Of a stretch of DNA of 40,170 nt, positions 23,512 through 30,206 are shown piece after piece; the stretch's first letter is position 1; each line of letters begins with the position of its first letter. The position numbers and the translations under genes were made by a program. The notes beneath the pieces are model-generated. The model was not told the DNA's origin, ran no database searches, and worked only from the letters and a program-made list of their open reading frames with translations. The stretch is from Clostridium sp. CMCC3677 (GTDB lineage Bacteria; Bacillota; Clostridia; Clostridiales; Clostridiaceae): positions 1 to 40,170 of the forward strand of contig NZ_JAMQHS010000017.1 in NCBI RefSeq assembly GCF_023845585.1, written 5' to 3'.

Positions 23512-23936
23512 CATTTACATACATTATTTATCATTTTTTCTAAAACATTTTTAAAAATATTTAGTTCATCTTCTGATATACCATTAACTGCATCCCTCTG
23601 AAATTCTTCTCCCAATGGAATAAGTTCTTCTCTTAACTTTTTTCCCTTATCAGATAAAAATATTCTAGTTACTCTTCTATCTTTAATTTCTTTTCTTCTT
23701 TCAACTAAATCATCTTTTTCCATACGATCTATAAGTCTTACCATAGAAGATTCTTTAACACTCATGTTATCAGAAAGCTCCTTCTGAAAAATACCATTAG
23801 TCTTACCTATATAATATAATGCTATCCATTGAACTCTAGTCATATCATGTTCCTGAAGCCTTCTGTTAAATTCATCTGAAAGTATTTTAGCCCCTTTATT
23901 AGTTATGAAACCAATGCAATCATCTAAATTATACAT
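23508..23936 (-). CDS. MarR family transcriptional regulator
   Basis: A 142-residue winged-helix regulator. It shows the family order: MTRVQWIALYYIGKTNGIFQ, recognition helix MSVKESSMVRLIDRMEKDDL, wing ERRKEIKDRRVTRIFLSDKG and a dimerisation helix at the end. Such proteins often sense oxidants or aromatic compounds and repress neighbouring genes; the AhpD-like/lpdA/lplA group just downstream is the natural target (inference). I chose ATG 23936, which has AAGGA nine bases upstream, over an in-frame TTG at 23963. Confidence 0.92.
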   Translation of the reverse strand: MYNLDDCIGFITNKGAKILSDEFNRRLQEHDMTRVQWIALYYIGKTNGIFQKELSDNMSVKESSMVRLIDRMEKDDLVERRKEIKDRRVTRIFLSDKGKKLREELIPLGEEFQRDAVNGISEDELNIFKNVLEKMINNVCKC

Positions 23937-23970
23937 TTCCCCACATCCTTTGATTTTCTTCAATTCTTTA

Positions 23971-24000
23971 ATTATAGTATACTCCTTAGATTAAGAGCAA
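23971..24000 (-). promoter_or_regulatory. Promoter of marR
   Basis: On the minus strand TTGCTC (23995-24000) and a perfect TATAAT (23971-23976) are separated by 18 bp, about 35 bp before the marR start. Confidence 0.65.
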
Positions 24001-24100
24001 CTAATTCTCCATAAAATTATTACTTCAACATATTATGATTCAACTTAATTATTAATGATTATGCTTGAAAAATTTTTAATTTAAGCAGTTAATAATCTAT

Positions 24101-24150
24101 AAAAAATATAGGGTATGTTTTCTAAAGTGAAAACATACCCTATATTTTTT
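24101..24150. terminator. Strong 22-bp perfect hairpin, bidirectional terminator
   Basis: Arms 24101-24122 and 24129-24150 are exact reverse complements with a 6-base loop (TAAAGT). The stem contains AGGGTATGTTTTC and has A/T runs on both flanks, so it ends with T in either direction. It lies downstream of the Bfd-like gene (minus strand). Confidence 0.85.
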
Positions 24151-24154
24151 AACT

Positions 24155-24248
24155 CTAATTTTATAAATATTGAAATATGCAATAAGTAAAATTTCATCAT
24201 TCAGTCTACTTGTTTATGCATATATCAACACTTTACTAAAATAGAACT
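24155..24248 (+). repeat. Palindromic interspersed repeat, copy R4 (short, degenerate)
   Basis: The right arm GCATATATCAACACTTTACTAA is well kept; the left arm is degenerate (ATTGAAATATGCAATAAG). The centre is deleted. Its right end, AGAACTA, contains the minus-strand TAG stop of the Bfd-like gene. Confidence 0.7.
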
Positions 24249-24417
24249 ATTTCGCAATTATTATTCCTTCTATTTTCTCAATACATCCGCCGCAGCATGT
24301 ACCTGCGTTAGTAGCTTCTTGTACTTCTTCTAAATTAGTAGCTCCATTGTTCATAGCATCTTTTATATCTTGTGCTGTAACTCCAACACATCCACATATT
24401 ACTTCATTCATATCCAT
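24247..24417 (-). CDS. Bfd-like [2Fe-2S] protein
   Basis: A 56-residue ferredoxin-like protein of the BFD (bacterioferritin-associated ferredoxin) family, which binds one [2Fe-2S] cluster. The four ligands are Cys8 and Cys10 (ICGC) and Cys42 and Cys45 (CCGGC), with the typical VTAQDIKDAMNNGATNLEEV helix between. I chose ATG 24417, with AAGGGG nine bases upstream; a start at 24504 would add 29 unrelated residues without a ribosome binding site. No bacterioferritin gene is nearby. The stop codon lies at the edge of repeat copy R4. Confidence 0.9.
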   Translation of the reverse strand: MDMNEVICGCVGVTAQDIKDAMNNGATNLEEVQEATNAGTCCGGCIEKIEGIIIAK

Positions 24418-24536
24418 TTTTCTATTCCCCTTAACAATAATCTTTTGTATTACAAGAATAATTTCCTGTGAGTTAATTTTAATACATACTACACAAAATT
24501 TCAATAGTAAATATTATTAATTAATAATATTTATTC

Positions 24537-24645
24537 ACTTGTTTCAAATGTGTGTTTATATATGCAATAGGTGAAAGTGGCATTGTAATTGAACTCAGTC
24601 CACTTTTACTTATGCATATATAAACACCTTGCTAAAACGTATCCT
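24537..24645 (+). repeat. Palindromic interspersed repeat, copy R5 (short)
   Basis: A centre-deleted copy. The left arm GTGTTTATATATGC and right arm GCATATATAAACAC are perfectly complementary, although both differ from the family consensus (GTGTTGA/TCAACAC) at the same paired position. GTGG and CCAC continue the stem inside. Confidence 0.85.
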
Positions 24646-24756
24646 TAATTTTAAATATTCAATTCATATTTATACCTTTTAATTAAAATTAATTTTGGAA
24701 TTTTTTCTATAGTAAATAAATATAATTTAAGTGATAGTTGTTATAGGAGATTTAAT

Positions 24757-25206
24757 ATGAAAATTTTATTATTCTTATTATTTATTATTGTTGTGTCGGG
24801 CTCTTTATTATTCTTAATATATAATTATGAAAACAAAATATCATCGGTAAAAAAACAATTAATCGCTAGTCAAGAGCAGTTTTATAAATTAAAAGCAGAG
24901 TATAATCAACTAAATTCTTTAAAAAACAATCCATTAATTATGTTTCTTGATTTAACAGAACATACTGGTTTATTAACTAAAGATTCTATTGTATATCTGT
25001 CTCCAAATGAATTAGCGCCAGTATTGCAAAAAATTGATATATCTATGGAAGTTTATATACTAGATAAAGCTTTATCCGATAAAATTGTATGGTATTATGT
25101 ATCTCTTCCTATAGATACAAATATAAATTCAAGAGGTTGGGTAAAAGAAGATTCATTTTCTAATTTCTTAGATAAATCATCATATACAGATATCATCAAA
25201 TGCTAA
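24757..25206 (+). CDS. Membrane-anchored protein with coiled coil and SH3-like domain
   Basis: A 149-residue protein. Residues 3-23 form one membrane helix (FLLFIIVVSGSLLFLIYNY); 25-58 are a likely coiled coil (ENKISSVKKQLIASQEQF...); and from about 70 a bacterial SH3-like domain follows (GLLTKDSIVYLSPNELAPVL, ending in SRGWVKEDSF). SH3-like domains of this kind often bind cell-wall peptides, which suggests an extracytoplasmic wall-facing role (inference). The ribosome binding site is AGGAGA. It stands alone and has a strong bidirectional hairpin after it. Confidence 0.75.
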   Translation: MKILLFLLFIIVVSGSLLFLIYNYENKISSVKKQLIASQEQFYKLKAEYNQLNSLKNNPLIMFLDLTEHTGLLTKDSIVYLSPNELAPVLQKIDISMEVYILDKALSDKIVWYYVSLPIDTNINSRGWVKEDSFSNFLDKSSYTDIIKC

Positions 25207-25245
25207 AAAATTCTGTTCTACATTTTAATTAACATTACAAAGTAA

Positions 25246-25317
25246 AAAGGTGAAAGTTAAAAGTTATTTTTAAAATTCTAATACGAATTTTTTCCTTAAC
25301 TTATTACTTTCACCTTT
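25246..25317. terminator. Convergent terminator between SH3-like and CPBP genes
   Basis: AAAGGTGAAAGT (25246-25257) and ACTTTCACCTTT (25306-25317) are perfectly complementary with a 48-base AT-rich loop that can pair further. Positioned between converging genes, it may serve both. Confidence 0.6.
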
Positions 25318-25351
25318 AAAATTTCAACTAAATTTCTATCTAACTATTTAA

Positions 25352-26338
25352 TCAACTTAACATAATGGCAATACCCATATATATAAAATATATTATTATG
25401 GTTACTATTAATGGCCAATTCATTATTTTATCTTCTTTATTATAAGATATACCTTTATTAAAGTACTGATAATCAATAATCTCAGCCTCTTTATATTGAA
25501 TTTGTTCATTAATTAAATTTTGTTTTCTTTTATCATTTATTCTCTTAAGTTTTTTAAGCATTAATACAATTAAAAATGTTGAAACCAACCCCATTATTAC
25601 ATAGCCTTTTAATAAATTCATCTTTTCAGCTAATGATAAAGCTTTGATTGAAATATCCTGAGCCGTTTCTTCAATTCCAAATTTATTTTGAAAAAATGTT
25701 AATAACTTTTGCATAACTACTGATGTTCCATTAATCATAAAATGGAATGTCATAGAAGCAAATATACTATTAGTCACTCTAACTAAATAAGCTAAAATTC
25801 CACCTAAAACAGCTGCATATAAAAATTGTTGACCATTTAAATGAAATATACCAAATAATAAGCCAATTATTATGCACGTTTTTAAATCACTTTTATCATC
25901 ATATCCAGATTGAACTATACCTCTTAACGTTATTTCTTCTGTTATAGCAGGCATAACAGCCATTAAAAGTAACATTATTAAAAATGGTGTAGATGATATT
26001 TGGGATACAAAGTTTCCTATATCATTTTCAAAAAAGAATGACATTATAAGTGAAAACAAAGTAACTAACGGTTGACTTACAAATGATAAAACAATTATTA
26101 AGAAAAAATCTTTTAAATATAATTTATTAAACTTAAAAGTTTGTTTTATATTAGGCTTAACTATTATTACATATATTATTGCAGGTATTATAAATAAAAT
26201 CATATGATTTAAAAATAATTGCACTCTTATATCTGTTAAACCCATCATTAAATAAAAAATTCCTAAAAAATTAGTTCCTATTATTTCTCCTAATAGTATT
26301 ATTAAAAAATATAAATTAGCTCTAAATGTTTTTTTCAT
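25352..26338 (-). CDS. CPBP family intramembrane metalloprotease
   Basis: A 328-residue polytopic membrane protein of the CPBP (CAAX protease/Abi) family. The motifs are EEITLRG (Glu134, Glu135, Arg139), FGIFHLN (His166, Asn168) and FHFMINGTS, which supply the glutamates and histidines of the intramembrane active site. About eight hydrophobic segments are visible and the C-terminus ends in a further helix after a charged loop. Members process prenylated proteins or peptides and some give bacteriocin immunity. The ribosome binding site is AAAGGTG. Its substrate cannot be inferred from neighbours. Confidence 0.9.
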   Translation of the reverse strand: MKKTFRANLYFLIILLGEIIGTNFLGIFYLMMGLTDIRVQLFLNHMILFIIPAIIYVIIVKPNIKQTFKFNKLYLKDFFLIIVLSFVSQPLVTLFSLIMSFFFENDIGNFVSQISSTPFLIMLLLMAVMPAITEEITLRGIVQSGYDDKSDLKTCIIIGLLFGIFHLNGQQFLYAAVLGGILAYLVRVTNSIFASMTFHFMINGTSVVMQKLLTFFQNKFGIEETAQDISIKALSLAEKMNLLKGYVIMGLVSTFLIVLMLKKLKRINDKRKQNLINEQIQYKEAEIIDYQYFNKGISYNKEDKIMNWPLIVTIIIYFIYMGIAIMLS

Positions 26339-26480
26339 ATTTACACCTTTACTACAAATTATTAATTAGATTTATATTTTAGTGTATAAATAGTTGCCTC
26401 TTGGGAAAGAATTTATAATGAAGTAACTAACTTCAATATTTAATCGCCTCTCCCCCCATTTTATTTATATACCAAATTTT

Positions 26481-26520
26481 ATTCCTATTGCTATTATAGA
26501 TAGCAATAGGAATATTTTTT
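26481..26520. terminator. Terminator-like hairpin downstream of cinA
   Basis: ATTCCTATTGCTAT (26481-26494) pairs perfectly with ATAGCAATAGGAAT (26500-26513) around a 5-base loop. The T-run is better on the plus strand; on the minus strand it is followed by AAAATTT. It lies about 35 bp after the cinA stop. Confidence 0.65.
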
Positions 26521-26554
26521 ATCATAAATGTTTTAATTAAATATTAACATTATT

Positions 26555-27793
26555 TTAAAATGTCTTTTCTACTTCTCTCCTAATCATATCTAATGCAGCT
26601 ATAGTCGCTGAGTTTCTTACTTTTGCTCTATTTCCCTTAAATACATATCTTTTAGCATATGCCTTTCCATTTATACAAATACCTATATATACTAATCCTA
26701 CAGGCTTCTCAGCAGTTCCTCCACCAGGACCAGCAATTCCAGTCGTAGCTATTCCAATATCTGTTTTAGAAGTCTTAGATATGCCTTCTGCCATCTCAAT
26801 TGCTACTTGTTCACTTACTGCACCATATTTATCTAATGTTTCTTTCTTCACATTTAGTCTTCTTATCTTAGCTTCATTAGAATATGTTACTGCACCTTCC
26901 ATAAAGACTTCTGATATTCCTGGATAAGATACTAATTTACTTGCTATTAATCCACCTGTACATGATTCTGCACTAGCTAAAGTTAATCCTTTATTTATTA
27001 ACATCTTTCCTAAAGCTTCTTCTATTGTTTCATTATTAATTGAATATATATTATCATTTAATCTTTCTCTTATATCATTTAATATAGGTTCTATTAATTT
27101 TAATCCTACACTCTCTTCATATGATTTTGCAGTTATTCTTAATTCTACTTCTCCATCCTTTGCATAAGGTGCAACTGTTGGATTAGTTTGATTATCTATT
27201 ATATCCTTTATTTTTTCTGCAACTGAACTTTCTCCAACACCTATAATTTTTATTACTTTAGAAACTAAAGTTGTATTAGTTTTATTATTTAGATATGGTT
27301 TTATGCTTTCCTCAAACATAGGTTTCATCTCATTTGGAGGTCCAGGAATAATAATCATTATTTTATCTTTTTCTTCTATAATAATACCTGGTGCTGTTCC
27401 GTTATTATTTTCAACCACAATTGATTCCTTAGGATATAATGCTTGCTTTAAATTATTTTTAGGCATATTCTTACCCATTGATTTAAAGTATTCTTCTATC
27501 TTTTCTTTTGATTTTTTATGTTCTACTAATTCTTTATCAAAATATTTTGATGCAACTTCTTTAGTCATATCATCATCTGTAGGTCCAAGTCCACCTGTTG
27601 TTATAACCAAATCACTTCTACTAAAAGCTAATTCAAATGCTTCTAAAATTCTTTCTTCATTATCTCCAACAACTTGCTGATTGTATACATCAAGACCTAA
27701 TAAAGCTAATTCCTTAGATAAATATTGTGAATTAGTATTTAGAATATCACCTAATAATATTTCCGTTCCTATTGATATTATTTCAACTTTCAT
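26555..27793 (-). CDS. cinA: CinA: competence/damage-inducible protein, nicotinamide-nucleotide amidase
   Basis: A 412-residue two-domain protein. The N-terminal molybdopterin-binding-like domain has IISIGTEILLGDILNTNSQY and TTGGLGPTDDDMT; a COG1058-type pyrophosphatase acting on ADP-ribose or NAD-related compounds is known for this part. The C-terminal domain has the NMN deamidase signature SAESCTGGLIASKL and TGIAGPGGGTAEKPVGLVYI. It functions in pyridine nucleotide recycling in the cytoplasm. It is 23 bp downstream of the histidine phosphatase gene, and the AAGGGG ribosome binding site lies in that gap. Confidence 0.95.
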   Translation of the reverse strand: MKVEIISIGTEILLGDILNTNSQYLSKELALLGLDVYNQQVVGDNEERILEAFELAFSRSDLVITTGGLGPTDDDMTKEVASKYFDKELVEHKKSKEKIEEYFKSMGKNMPKNNLKQALYPKESIVVENNNGTAPGIIIEEKDKIMIIIPGPPNEMKPMFEESIKPYLNNKTNTTLVSKVIKIIGVGESSVAEKIKDIIDNQTNPTVAPYAKDGEVELRITAKSYEESVGLKLIEPILNDIRERLNDNIYSINNETIEEALGKMLINKGLTLASAESCTGGLIASKLVSYPGISEVFMEGAVTYSNEAKIRRLNVKKETLDKYGAVSEQVAIEMAEGISKTSKTDIGIATTGIAGPGGGTAEKPVGLVYIGICINGKAYAKRYVFKGNRAKVRNSATIAALDMIRREVEKTF

Positions 27794-27816
27794 TTTATGC
27801 CCCTTTTATTAAAAAT

Positions 27817-28425
27817 TTAAAGATTTTCTGTATGACTTCTATCATTCTTTGATAGAATGTTAAACTCATCTTTATCTCTTACTATTTTGGTCAATGAAGC
27901 TTGTCCGTATACACCCTTAAGTTCACCTTCAAATTCCGTAAAGTAACTCATTATAACTTTTAAAGCCATTCCATGAGTTACTATTAAAATATTTTTGTCA
28001 TTTTCTTTTTCTAAAATTGATTCTAACTTCTTAAATGTTCTATTCTTTACATCTAAAAGAGTTTCACCATCAGTTCCTTTTACTTCATGATTTCCAGAAA
28101 ACATTTCTTCTAAAAAATTGCTTTCTCCCATTTTAGGTAAATCTTTTATATATTTTCCTTCATATTCTCCAAACCCAATTTCTTTTAGCTCATCACAAGT
28201 TACTATTGGAATGTTATTAGGTTCTGATATAATTTTTGCTGTATCCAAAGCTCTTTTTATAGGACTTGCATATATAATGTCTATTTTTTCATTTTTTAAT
28301 CTATCTCTTAAGCTCTTAGCTTGATTCAATCCTCTTTCTGTTAAAGGTGAATCCTTACTTCCTTGAAGTCTTCCTTCTATATTCCATTCTGTTTCACCAT
28401 GTCTAGTTAAAAATAATGTTGTCAT
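27817..28425 (-). CDS. Histidine phosphatase family protein (phosphoglycerate mutase-like)
   Basis: A 202-residue protein with the RHGETEWN signature (His9) at the N-terminus, GRLQGSKDSPLTERG, the second Arg in ASPIKRALDTA, and the second catalytic His in IVTHGMALK. It has the size of cofactor-dependent phosphatases such as PhoE or CobC rather than glycolytic mutase. The substrate cannot be told. It is probably co-transcribed with cinA downstream. The ribosome binding site is GGAG. Confidence 0.9.
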   Translation of the reverse strand: MTTLFLTRHGETEWNIEGRLQGSKDSPLTERGLNQAKSLRDRLKNEKIDIIYASPIKRALDTAKIISEPNNIPIVTCDELKEIGFGEYEGKYIKDLPKMGESNFLEEMFSGNHEVKGTDGETLLDVKNRTFKKLESILEKENDKNILIVTHGMALKVIMSYFTEFEGELKGVYGQASLTKIVRDKDEFNILSKNDRSHTENL

Positions 28426-28586
28426 ACTTAATCACTCTCCACACTGTATTTCATATAGTCTTATTTTACAATACTTACAACTTATATTCCACCTAGTACA
28501 AAGTGATTGAACTGCACTTTAATTAACAATTGATACTTAACAATAAACAAGTGTGGTTTAAAGTGGAAATCTCTATATTATTACAT

Positions 28587-28662
28587 GTCTCTGTTTTAAA
28601 TGTGTGTTGATATATGCAATAGGTAAAGTGGCATATATCAACACTCTGCTAAAACATAGCCT
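28587..28662 (+). repeat. Palindromic interspersed repeat, copy R6 (minimal)
   Basis: The shortest copy (76 bp), almost only the two ends: GTCTCTGTTTTAAATGTG... and ...CTGCTAAAACATAGCCT. The arms GTGTTGATATATGC and GCATATATCAACAC are perfect. The centre has been lost except for CAATAGGTAAAGTG. Confidence 0.9.
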
Positions 28663-28670
28663 ATTACATA

Positions 28671-28713
28671 AATAAAAACCACTTAACTGCAATATACATC
28701 ACTGTTAAGTGGT
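28671..28713 (-). terminator. Terminator of glcK
   Basis: On the minus strand ACCACTTAAC pairs with GTTAAGTGGT (10 bp, 16-base loop) and TTTTTATTT follows. It begins about 22 bp after the glcK stop. Confidence 0.85.
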
Positions 28714-28734
28714 CTTATAAAAATCTTATTTAAA

Positions 28735-29688
28735 TTAATTTTCTGCAGTTTCAAGTAATGCTAAAGCTACTGCTCCTACAACACCTGCATCTGTTCCAAG
28801 TCCTGCTGGTACAATCTTAACTGATTCAGCCATTGATTTAAAACATCTCTTATCTACAACTTTTCTTACTGTATCAAATACAATATTTCCAGCTTTTGAA
28901 ACGCCTCCACCAATTATTATTACTTCTGGATCAAAAATTGATACCGCATTTGCAACAGCTATTCCTAAATAATTTAATGCATTATCTATTATATCTTTAC
29001 ATACTGGATCTCCAGCAGCTGCTTCTACAAATACTTCATATGAAGTTATCTCATCATATTTTCTTAATGATGTTTCAACTTTACTTCCTATAGCTTCTTT
29101 ACCTCTTTTTCCTATAGCTGTTCCTGATGAAGTTGCTTCTACACAACCAATATTTCCACAATTACATCTTGGACCATCAGGAGCTACAGTCATATGACCT
29201 ATTTCTAATGCGTTTGATGTATGACCTCTATATATTTTTCCATCTAATATAGCTCCACCGCCTACGCCTGTGCTTACTGTAAAGAATAATACGTTTTTAG
29301 CACCTCTTCCTGCTCCAAACATAAATTCACCAATAGTAGCAACGTTTGCATCGTTATCTAAGAAAACAGGTACTTCAAACTTTTTACTTAGTGGATCTAC
29401 TAAATTAAAGTTTTTAAATGGAAGATTAGGTGTATATATTATTACTCCCTTTTCTGCATCAAGTGGTCCTGGAGAGCCTATACCTATTGCCTTTACATCT
29501 TTATATGTAACTCCACCATCTTTTATTACCTTATCTACCGAGTCTATTATTCTATTTAATACAGGAATTTCTCCCTCGTGTGCATTAGTCGGAACTGTTG
29601 TTTGGCTAATAACTTCACCATTTAAATTTGATAAAGCTGTACTTATTTTAGTTCCTCCTAAGTCAACCCCTACTACAAATTTTTGCAT
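28735..29688 (-). CDS. glcK: ROK family glucokinase
   Basis: A 317-residue sugar kinase. The ATP phosphate-binding loop VGVDLGGTKISTAL is at the N-terminus, DNDANVATIGE supplies the catalytic Asp, STGVGGGAI is the second phosphate loop, and the ROK zinc motif CNCGNIGCVEA is complete. It phosphorylates glucose in the cytoplasm for glycolysis. I chose ATG 29688, which follows GGAGG; the ATG at 29703 overlaps this site. It is monocistronic, with its own terminator and a possible operator upstream. Confidence 0.94.
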   Translation of the reverse strand: MQKFVVGVDLGGTKISTALSNLNGEVISQTTVPTNAHEGEIPVLNRIIDSVDKVIKDGGVTYKDVKAIGIGSPGPLDAEKGVIIYTPNLPFKNFNLVDPLSKKFEVPVFLDNDANVATIGEFMFGAGRGAKNVLFFTVSTGVGGGAILDGKIYRGHTSNALEIGHMTVAPDGPRCNCGNIGCVEATSSGTAIGKRGKEAIGSKVETSLRKYDEITSYEVFVEAAAGDPVCKDIIDNALNYLGIAVANAVSIFDPEVIIIGGGVSKAGNIVFDTVRKVVDKRCFKSMAESVKIVPAGLGTDAGVVGAVALALLETAEN

Positions 29689-29730
29689 AAATTTATCCTC
29701 CATACTGAATACTAATTGTTAATTTTTCTC

Positions 29731-29762
29731 ACCGGTAACGGTTCTAATATATTTACATTATA
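29731..29762 (-). promoter_or_regulatory. glcK -10 box and possible operator
   Basis: On the minus strand TATAAT (29757-29762) is a good -10 box; the -35 is unclear (TTTACA occurs at spacings of 13 and 23). Downstream, ACCGTTACCGGT (29731-29742) has ACCG/CGGT dyad arms, of the type bound by LacI-family repressors, in a place where a bound protein would block transcription. It does not fit the CcpA cre consensus well. Confidence 0.35.
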
Positions 29763-29806
29763 CTATAATATTTAGTGTAAAGGAATGTAAATTTAAAATC
29801 AATATT

Positions 29807-30043
29807 TTATTTTCTTTTATATGCACTTATAGAGTAACAACCATATGAGTTAAAACCCGCATCACTAATAGTAAATTTATTATCTTCAAGCATAGAATTA
29901 ATAAATTTTATATTTTCCTTATTCTCTTCATTTATTCTTATTATAAAATCATCACCATGATCTACAATACTGAAATAATCAAAAATATTACTATATTCAC
30001 TTAATCCAAGGATTCCTGTAATATCCATACTATATGTTGACAT
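29807..30043 (-). CDS. Small acidic hypothetical protein
   Basis: A 78-residue soluble protein that I do not recognise. It starts MSTYSMDITGILGLSEYSNI, has an acidic centre (RINEENKENIKFINSMLEDN) and ends AYKRK. The pattern of short strands and a helix suggests a small folded domain. GAGG lies ten bases before the ATG at 30043. It stands between glcK and an EF-G-like gene, with a terminator hairpin downstream of the latter on its other side, so it is probably its own unit. Confidence 0.65.
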   Translation of the reverse strand: MSTYSMDITGILGLSEYSNIFDYFSIVDHGDDFIIRINEENKENIKFINSMLEDNKFTISDAGFNSYGCYSISAYKRK

Positions 30044-30137
30044 CAATTACTTACCTCACATTTATTTTTTAATTTAGTTATTTATATAACTTATTATTCC
30101 TTTAATTAATTAATATTATTCTAATTATTAATATGTA

Positions 30138-30183
30138 AAAAGAGATATAAATACCATTATTTCCTGGTGCTTATATCTCTTTT
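30138..30183. terminator. Terminator of the EF-G-like gene
   Basis: AAAAGAGATATAA pairs with TTATATCTCTTTT around a 20-base loop that includes CCA/TGG. T-runs occur on both flanks. It lies about 25 bp after the EF-G-like stop on the minus strand. Confidence 0.75.
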
Positions 30184-30206
30184 AATTATGCTTTCAATTT
30201 ATACTT

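Noticed and set aside
27303..27680. Long antisense frames over cinA, glcK, lpdA and abgT
   Set aside because: They mirror the codon structure of well-supported genes, lack ribosome binding sites and give low-complexity Ser/Leu/Ile-rich proteins.
29731..29742. CcpA cre site upstream of glcK
   Set aside because: The ACCG/CGGT dyad does not fit the cre consensus (TGWAANCGNTNWCA); I keep it only as a possible LacI-type operator.
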